Shown here: piece by piece, positions 58,948 through 64,000 of the stretch
How positions within the stretch are numbered: position 1 is the stretch's first letter
How the letters are laid out: the number at the start of each line of letters is the position of its first letter
Assembly (NCBI RefSeq): GCF_900128445.1
Contig: NZ_LT671417.1
Location: 806,001-870,000, forward strand
DNA: 64,000 nt
Source of the DNA: Thermophilibacter provencensis
GTDB lineage: Bacteria; Actinomycetota; Coriobacteriia; Coriobacteriales; Atopobiaceae
Direction of reading: 5' to 3'
The notes under the pieces: generated by a model
Seen by the model: the letters and a program-made list of their open reading frames with translations, nothing else
Databases searched by the model: none
What the model was told of the DNA's origin: nothing
Program-made: the position numbers and the translations under genes

Positions 58948-59382
58948 ATGATCGGATTCATCCTCACCGGCCACGGCCACTTCTCCAATGGGCTCAAGAG
59001 CGCGCTCGACATGATCGCCGGCCCGCAGCAGGACTTCGAGATCGTCCCGTTTGAGGAGGACGCCGCCGGTGCGTACGGCGACAACCTCCGCGAGGCGGTC
59101 AAGGCCATGCGCGCGAAGACCGACGGCGTCCTCGTCTTCTGCGACCTCATGGGCGGGACCCCGTTCAACCAGTCCATGATGATCACCGCCGAGCAGGACA
59201 ACATCTCCGTCGTGGCCGGCACCAACCTTCCCATGCTCATCGATATCGTGATGTCTCGCACCCCCGACTCCACGATTGACGACCTCGTCTCCGAGGCCGT
59301 GGAGGTCGGCAAGGAGGGCGTCTGCCACATGGCGCTCGACGCCGGCTCCGACGAGGACGACGACGAGGAGGAGGGCATCTAG
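58948..59382 (+). CDS. PTS EIIA component, mannose family
   Basis: The 144-residue protein has phospho-His9 in GFILTGHGHFSNGLKSALDMIAGP and the family strand VLVFCDLMGGTPFNQSMM. It ends with an acidic tail (DEDDDEEEGI). GGAAGGGG precedes the ATG at 58948; the longer reading is not supported. It passes phosphate from HPr to the EIIB at 55798. Confidence 0.95.
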   Translation: MIGFILTGHGHFSNGLKSALDMIAGPQQDFEIVPFEEDAAGAYGDNLREAVKAMRAKTDGVLVFCDLMGGTPFNQSMMITAEQDNISVVAGTNLPMLIDIVMSRTPDSTIDDLVSEAVEVGKEGVCHMALDAGSDEDDDEEEGI

Positions 59383-59436
59383 CACCGAGCGAGCCCTCGT
59401 GACGCTCCGCGCGACGAGGAGGCGGGAGAGGCACCC

Positions 59437-60168
59437 ATGACGTCGAGGCAGAAGAAGCAGCCGCTCTACGACCAGCTGGTTGACATCCTGACCGAGAAGA
59501 TCGACCAGGAGTTCCGGCCGGGCGACCTGCTGCCGTCCGAGCGCGTGCTCTCCGAGAGGTACGGCCTCTCCCGCACCACGGTCCGTCTTGCCCTGAGCGA
59601 GCTCGAGCGCCTTGGCCTCGTGGTGCGCCAGCACGGCAGGGGAACCTTCGTTGCCGACCGCTCCACGCAGGCGACGAACCTCATGCAGTCCTACAGCTTC
59701 ACCGAGCACATGCGCTCGCTCGGCCGCGTCCCTGAGACCACCATCCTCGAGTTCTCCGAGATCGACGCCGACAAGAACCTCGCGGAGCACATGGGTGTCC
59801 GGCTCGGGGACCGCCTGTTCAAGCTCAAGCGCCTGCGCTCCGCCGACGCCACCCCCATGATGGCCGAGCTGACGTACCTGCCCCTGCGCAAGTTCATGAC
59901 GCTCAAGCGCGCCCTGCTCGAGAGCATGCCGCTTTACGAGATCATCGAGAACGTCTACCACGAGAAGATCCGCGTCGCCGAGGAGGAGTTCTTTGCGAGC
60001 GTGGCGCGTTCCTCCGACGCGCACCTGCTTGACATCTCCGAGGGGGCGCCCGTGCTCGATCTCGTGCGGACCACCTACAACACCAGCAACGAGATCATCG
60101 AGTACACGCTTTCCGTCGCACGTGCGGACCAGTTCAAGTACAAGGTCTACCACCAGCGCGTTCCCTAG
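59437..60168 (+). CDS. GntR-family regulator with UTRA domain
   Basis: The 243-residue protein has a winged helix of the GntR/HutC group (residues 1-75: PLYDQLVDILTEKIDQEFRPGDLLPSERVLSERYGLSRTTVRLALSELERLGLVVRQHGRGTFVA) and a UTRA ligand domain (about 90-240) with YSFTEHMRSLGRVPETTIL and YEIIENVYHEKIRVAEEEF. Members with this layout sense sugar phosphates such as GlcNAc-6-P or GalN-6-P. It lies inside the amino-sugar operon and is its probable repressor. TGGT/ACCA sites at 53709, 53748 and 58885 are candidate operators. A palindrome follows directly after its stop. Confidence 0.94.
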   Translation: MTSRQKKQPLYDQLVDILTEKIDQEFRPGDLLPSERVLSERYGLSRTTVRLALSELERLGLVVRQHGRGTFVADRSTQATNLMQSYSFTEHMRSLGRVPETTILEFSEIDADKNLAEHMGVRLGDRLFKLKRLRSADATPMMAELTYLPLRKFMTLKRALLESMPLYEIIENVYHEKIRVAEEEFFASVARSSDAHLLDISEGAPVLDLVRTTYNTSNEIIEYTLSVARADQFKYKVYHQRVP

Positions 60169-60198
60169 CGTGCAAAGGTGACTGTCACTTTTGCACGC
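60168..60198. repeat. 31-bp REP-like palindrome after gntR
   Basis: GCGTGCAAA and TTTGCACGC flank the core GGTGACTGTCACTT, with one mismatch. It begins at the last base of the gntR stop codon. Confidence 0.9.
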
Positions 60199-60260
60199 GT
60201 CAGGGCCTTCCCTAACCCGACGGGGGAGAAGACTCCCCGCCAACCCGAAAGGAGCGATCA

Positions 60261-61427
60261 ATGTTCGAGAAGAGCAAGGAGGAGCTCGTTGCCCTCGGCG
60301 CGGACATCACCACGGCCGAGATCGCGCAGCAGCCCGACCTCTGGAGGGACACCCTCAACATCTACAGGACCAACCTCGATGCCATCGAGGCCTTTCTCGC
60401 TGACGCCCGCGCCATGGGCGAGGGTCGTCTCTCCGTCGTCTTCACCGGTGCCGGCACCTCCGACTATGTCGGCGACACCGCCGCGCCGTATCTGCGCCAC
60501 GCCGGCGACGTCTCGCTCTATGACTTCAAGCCCGTCGCCACCACTGACATCGTCTCCGCCCCGCGCGACTTTCTGAACCCCGACGAGCCCACGCTGCTCG
60601 TCTCCTTCGCTCGCTCCGGCAACAGCCCCGAGTCCCTTGCCGCCGTTGAGATTGCCGGGAAGTTCGTGAAGAACGTCCGCTTCCTCAACATCACCTGCGC
60701 CCCCGAGGGCAAGCTCGCCGTCGAGTCCGCCGATGACCCCCGCGCGCTCACGCTCCTCATCCCGCGCGCCAACGACAAGGGCTTCGCCATGACCGGCTCC
60801 TACAGCTGCATGACGCTGCTCTCCACCCTCATCTTCGACTCCGCCACCCTTGACGAGAAGGCCGCCTGGGTCGAGCAGATCGCCAAGATGGGCGAGGAGG
60901 TCGTCGCGCGCGAGGACGAGGTCGCCGCCTTCCTGGCAGGCGACTTCAACCGCGTGACCTACCTCGGCTCCGGCTCCTTCGTCGGCCTCGCCCAGGAGAG
61001 CCAGCTCAAGATCCTCGAGCTGGCGCACGGCCTTGTGGCCACCTCCTGGGACAGCTCCATGGGCTACCGCCACGGGCCCAAGTCGTTCGTCGACGACAAG
61101 ACCCTGGTCTTCGTCTTCATGAACAACGACGAGTACACCCGCCAGTATGACCTCGACATCCTGAACGAGATCGGCGGCGACAAGATCGCGCAGAAGACCA
61201 TCGCGGTCCAGCAGGACTGCGGCCCGGTCTTCGAGGGAGAGTCCTTCACCTTCGCCGGCTACGACGCGCTGCCCGAGGGCTATCTCGCGCTCCCGTTCAT
61301 CATGGTCGCGCAGACGGTGTCGCTGCTGAACTCCGTGCGCGTGGGCAACACGCCCGACACCCCGTCGCCGACGGGCACCGTCAACCGCGTTGTCAAGGGC
61401 GTCACCATCCACCCGTTCCAGGCGTAG
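60261..61427 (+). CDS. agaS: AgaS-type SIS-domain deaminase/isomerase (galactosamine-6-phosphate)
   Basis: The 388-residue protein has two SIS domains: VVFTGAGTSDYVGDTAAPYL with LLVSFARSGNSPESLAAVEIA, and VTYLGSGSFVGLAQESQLKILELAHGLVATSWDSSMGYRHGPKSFVDDKTLVFVF. The RHGPK motif and the length are those of AgaS, which deaminates and isomerises galactosamine-6-phosphate to tagatose-6-phosphate in the GalNAc pathway. It follows the GntR gene and precedes the deacetylase gene; the three steps are consistent. AAAGGAGCG precedes the ATG. Confidence 0.92.
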   Translation: MFEKSKEELVALGADITTAEIAQQPDLWRDTLNIYRTNLDAIEAFLADARAMGEGRLSVVFTGAGTSDYVGDTAAPYLRHAGDVSLYDFKPVATTDIVSAPRDFLNPDEPTLLVSFARSGNSPESLAAVEIAGKFVKNVRFLNITCAPEGKLAVESADDPRALTLLIPRANDKGFAMTGSYSCMTLLSTLIFDSATLDEKAAWVEQIAKMGEEVVAREDEVAAFLAGDFNRVTYLGSGSFVGLAQESQLKILELAHGLVATSWDSSMGYRHGPKSFVDDKTLVFVFMNNDEYTRQYDLDILNEIGGDKIAQKTIAVQQDCGPVFEGESFTFAGYDALPEGYLALPFIMVAQTVSLLNSVRVGNTPDTPSPTGTVNRVVKGVTIHPFQA

Positions 61428-61436
61428 CGTGGAAAC

Positions 61437-61494
61437 GTGGAAAAGGGACAGTCACTTTTCCACCTTCTGACAAAAGTGACAGGGTAAATTGTCA
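61437..61494. repeat. Two adjacent REP-like elements after agaS
   Basis: GTGGAAAAGGGACAGTCAC...TTTTCCAC (61437-61463) is a full palindrome of the dispersed family with GG in place of GC in the outer arm. It is followed by TGACAAAAGTGACAGGGT...TTGTCA (61468-61494), the second subtype. They sit together between agaS and nagA. Confidence 0.85.
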
Positions 61495-61592
61495 CCAACG
61501 GGGGCCTGCCCCCGACAGAGCTCGGGCGCCCGCCTGCATGACCGTGCGGGCGGGCGCCGCCGCATAGAACCCAGACCGTGAGGAGAAGAACC

Positions 61593-62759
61593 ATGAGCAC
61601 GTTTGCTATCAAGGCCGACCGCTTCATACTCCCCGGCGCCACCATGCAGGGCGGCTACCTCACCATCGAGGACGGAGCGTTCGGCATGTGGTCCGCTGAC
61701 CAGCCGGACTGCGAGATTCGCGACCTCACCGGATGCATCGTGGGCCCGGGCCTCGTGGACACGCACATTCACGGCTTCTACAACCACGCCACCACCGATC
61801 GCAGCGCCGAGGGCATCAATGCCTCGAGCGTCGAGCTTGCCCGCCGCGGCACCACCTGCTGGCTGCCCACCACCTTCACCGAGTCCGTCGAGCAGGTCGC
61901 GGACTCCTGCGCCGCCATCGCCGAGGCGGACGAGGGCCGCTCCGACGACTTCGTGGGCGCGCGCATCGGCGGCATCTACCTCGAGGGACCCTTCTTCACC
62001 GAGGCTCACGTGGGTGCCCAGAACCCGGTCTACCTGATTGACCCGAGCGTCGAGACCTTTGACATGTGGCAGGAGAAGGCCGGCGGGCGCATCGTCAAGA
62101 GCGCGCTCGCTGCCGAGAAGGACGGTGCGTGCGCCTACTGCGCAGCCCTCGACGAGCGCGACGTGGTCACCGCCATCGGTCACTCCGATGCCCACTATGA
62201 CGAGGTCCTCGCGGCCGTCAACGCCGGCGCGAGCTGCTTCGTCCACACCTACAACGGCCAGCGCGGCCTTCACCACCGCGACCCGGGCGTCGTGGGCGCG
62301 GCCATGACCACCAACGGCACCTACGCGGAGATCATCTGCGACGGCCGCCACGTCGTTCCCGGCGCCATCAAGGCGCTCGTGGACGCCAAGGGCTGGGACC
62401 ACACGGTCCTCATCACCGACTGCCTGGGCTGCGGGGGCATGCCCGAGGGCGAGTACATGTCCGGCGGCCTGCCCGTCGTGATGAAGGGCGGTCTTTGCTA
62501 CCTGCTCAACGAGGACGGAACCACCGGGTCGATCGCTGGTTCCGTGCTCACGCTCGCCGAGGGCGTCAAGAACATGGTGGACTGGCAGATCGTGACCGCC
62601 GAGCAGGCCATCCGCATGGCGACGGAGGTTGCTGCCCGATCTGCCCACATCGAGGAGCGCTTCGGCTTCATCAAGCCCGGCCGTGACGCCGACCTTACGG
62701 TCTTCAACGCCGACATGACGCTTGCTACCACCTTCGTGGGCGGCGTCGAGGTCAAGTAG
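61593..62759 (+). CDS. nagA: N-acetylglucosamine/galactosamine-6-phosphate deacetylase
   Basis: The 388-residue amidohydrolase has the metal motif VDTHIHGFYNH, the Glu in GGIYLEGPFF, His residues in VTAIGHSDAHYDEVLAAVNAGASCFVHTYNGQRGLHHRDPG and the catalytic Asp in LITDCLGCGG, followed by GSVLTLAEGVKNMV. It removes acetate from the amino-sugar 6-phosphate. With GH35 and AgaS in the same operon, GalNAc-6-P is as likely a substrate as GlcNAc-6-P. The ATG at 61593 has GAGGAGAAG upstream. Confidence 0.93.
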   Translation: MSTFAIKADRFILPGATMQGGYLTIEDGAFGMWSADQPDCEIRDLTGCIVGPGLVDTHIHGFYNHATTDRSAEGINASSVELARRGTTCWLPTTFTESVEQVADSCAAIAEADEGRSDDFVGARIGGIYLEGPFFTEAHVGAQNPVYLIDPSVETFDMWQEKAGGRIVKSALAAEKDGACAYCAALDERDVVTAIGHSDAHYDEVLAAVNAGASCFVHTYNGQRGLHHRDPGVVGAAMTTNGTYAEIICDGRHVVPGAIKALVDAKGWDHTVLITDCLGCGGMPEGEYMSGGLPVVMKGGLCYLLNEDGTTGSIAGSVLTLAEGVKNMVDWQIVTAEQAIRMATEVAARSAHIEERFGFIKPGRDADLTVFNADMTLATTFVGGVEVK

Positions 62760-62890
62760 CGGGGTCAAGGAACGACGCCGCGCCCTCTGCGCCAGGTTCT
62801 TCTCGCCAAGCGCTTATGTTGTTGGGCGGCGCGGAGGGCGCGCGTTCTCATAGAGAGCTCAGGGGCTCCGGTCGCAGGAAGGGAGAGGCA

Positions 62891-63604
62891 ATGGGTAACA
62901 CGGCAGCTCGTTTCAAGGCGGAGGTCCTGCGCCGCCTGGACGAGGTCTTTGACGGCCAGGAGGGCGCGGTTCACGAGGCGGCGGTCATCTTCGCCGACAC
63001 CATCGAGCGCGGTGGCATCATCCGTGCCTTCGGCTCTGGTCACAGTCATGCCAACGCGCTCGAGATTTGCGGCCGTGCCGGCGGCTATATCCAGACCAAG
63101 GTGGTGCGCGAGCCCGCCTGGGGCATCTACGAGATGATCGACGGCGTGGGTGACCAGTTCTGGCTCAAACTGGACCTGCGTCCCGAGGATTGCCTCGTCG
63201 TTATCTCTAACTCTGGCCGCAACCCGCTGCCCATCGAGCTTGCCATGCACGCGCGTGAGGCGGGCGTCAAGGTCATCGCCGTAACGGCGGTGGACGTCTC
63301 CCGCGCGGGCACCTCGCGCGCCAAGTCCGGCAAGCGCCTCTTCGAGTGCGCCGACGTGGTGCTGGACAACAAGTCCTCCTTTGGCGACGCGGCGCTTGAG
63401 GTCGAGGGCCTGGCCACGCGCGTGGGGGGCACCTCGCTCTATACGGGCTGTCTGCTTCTGGACTGTGCCGTCATGGAGTCCATCGACATCCTGTTCGAGC
63501 GCGGCATCCAGCCGCCGCTCTTCATGAGCGCCAACGTCGACGGAGGACCCGAGTTCAACCAGCGCCTCCTCGACCAGTTCAAGGAGCGCCTGGCGGAGTA
63601 CTAG
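62891..63604 (+). CDS. SIS-domain protein of the UPF0309 type
   Basis: The 237-residue protein has a single SIS domain: GIIRAFGSGHSHANALEICGRAGGYI, CLVVISNSGRNPLPIELAMHAREAGVKVIAVTAVDVSRA, and a C-terminal VMESIDILFERGIQPPLFMSANVDGG. It resembles UPF0309 proteins, which bind phospho-sugars and often accompany amino-sugar or N-acetylmuramate genes; the reaction is not known. ATG 62891 with GGGAGAGG upstream is preferred. It closes the operon, 131 bases after nagA, with a terminator behind it. Confidence 0.88.
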   Translation: MGNTAARFKAEVLRRLDEVFDGQEGAVHEAAVIFADTIERGGIIRAFGSGHSHANALEICGRAGGYIQTKVVREPAWGIYEMIDGVGDQFWLKLDLRPEDCLVVISNSGRNPLPIELAMHAREAGVKVIAVTAVDVSRAGTSRAKSGKRLFECADVVLDNKSSFGDAALEVEGLATRVGGTSLYTGCLLLDCAVMESIDILFERGIQPPLFMSANVDGGPEFNQRLLDQFKERLAEY

Positions 63605-64000
63605 GACCTGGCGAGAAGAACGCGCGCGGGCGGCGGCTTCGGTTTCCGGGCCACCGCCCGCCGTTCTCATGGATGCGGTTGTAGCGGCTTGGCGACAGTC
63701 TGCGTCATCGAGGATGGGAGTACGTCAGAGCGTCCTTCTCGCCATCCTGCGTCTCTTTTGCGCGTGTTGGCGAACTTGGGGTTCCGGAAGCGGGCATTCC
63801 GTCACAACCCATGTCGTCTCAGCCGAGATGTTTCGGGCAGCCGCGGCCCCACATTGAGGGGCGCGCCGACCCCGGTGGTTTAGGCGATTTCAAAAATGGG
63901 AGACGTGCGCGTTTGGCTGACGGGTGACCGGCGGCGCCGGTGCCCTGCCACGCCGGCTATACTCGGGGCATGATGGGCCGTACGGCAACGAGAGGAGACC
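63605..64000. other. Right-end intergenic region
   Basis: I support no gene in these 396 bases. There is an exact 12-mer GTCCTTCTCGCC at 63732-63743. Near the end, TATACT (63958-63963) and AGAGGAGA (63991-63998) look like a promoter -10 and a ribosome-binding site of a gene whose start lies just past the window. Confidence 0.5.
63626..63661 (+). terminator. Hairpin after the UPF0309 gene
   Basis: GCGGGCGG (63626-63633) pairs with CCGCCCGC (63654-63661), with GG/CC inside. It is preceded by GGCGAGAAGAAC, a one-mismatch copy of the recurrent 12-mer. No clear T run. Confidence 0.6.

Noticed and set aside
1-64000. CRISPR array, tRNA or rRNA genes
   Set aside because: No regularly spaced repeat-spacer pattern was seen, and no tRNA T-loop GTTCRANNC with matching acceptor stem or rRNA segment could be identified.

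Overview
The window is 64 kb of very GC-rich DNA (roughly two thirds G+C in genes, clearly lower in a few promoter regions). Codon use, the many PTS systems, the LytTR two-component pair, a bacterial serpin, lipoproteins with twin-arginine-like leaders, and proteins of fermentative anaerobes (acyl-CoA dehydratase activase, PFL/DUF711 protein) point to a host-associated member of the Coriobacteriia, probably Olsenella/Atopobium-like. This is an inference from gene content; no rRNA gene or other phylogenetic marker settles it. I see no rRNA, tRNA, CRISPR array, prophage or intact IS element.

Layout. 1-2.8 kb: tail of a GH1 glycosidase, a malic enzyme, and a RhuM-Fic protein. 2.8-4.4 kb: a decaying ECF sigma factor/membrane partner pair and a small Cys-rich protein. 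4.4-7 kb: a lipoprotein serpin and an EamA permease. 7-10.8 kb: single-chain purL. 10.9-14.2 kb: an FMN-riboswitch-controlled riboflavin ECF transporter (ribU, a fused double ATPase, ecfT). 14.3-18 kb: murB, a DUF559-type nuclease-like gene bracketed by two AT-rich palindromic elements, and a PFL/DUF711 gene. 18.2-20.3 kb: a LytTR/GHKL two-component system. 20.5-28.4 kb: a lipoprotein, two exported GH3 enzymes (one circularly permuted and membrane-anchored) and a cytosolic GH43-like enzyme. 28.6-34 kb: OPT transporter, coaX, and two tandem beta-lactamase-fold serine hydrolases. 34.2-39.7 kb: a TetR regulator coupled to a 1573-residue acyl-CoA-dehydratase-activase-like protein. 39.9-48.4 kb: HAD phosphatases flanking a galactitol-type PTS operon with a KDPG-type aldolase, an IlvD/Edd dehydratase and a hydroxyacid dehydrogenase. 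48.4-53.6 kb: argR, pepT, two more HAD phosphatases and an orphan solute-binding lipoprotein. 54-63.6 kb: a GH35 beta-galactosidase/mannose-type PTS/AgaS/NagA operon with its own GntR regulator, resembling the pneumococcal bgaC locus.

Two coherent metabolic programmes stand out. The 41.7-47.6 kb operon reads as PTS import of a polyol or sugar acid followed by an Entner-Doudoroff-like dehydratase and aldolase sequence. The 54-63.6 kb operon reads as cytosolic cleavage of a terminal beta-galactose from PTS-imported amino-sugar-containing glycans, then deacetylation and deamination of the amino sugar. Together with the GH3/GH43 cluster this suggests a life on host or dietary glycans.

The most unusual signal is repeat structure. 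One is a family of short palindromes built on a GGGAC(A/T)GTCCC or GTGAC(A/T)GTCAC core, present about a dozen times, two of them inside the coding sequence of the fused ECF ATPase, where they encode a duplicated LGTVPNS peptide. Another is an exact 12-mer, GTCCTTCTCGCC, present nine times. A third is a set of large hairpins, including a perfect 35-bp inverted repeat at 18.2 kb.
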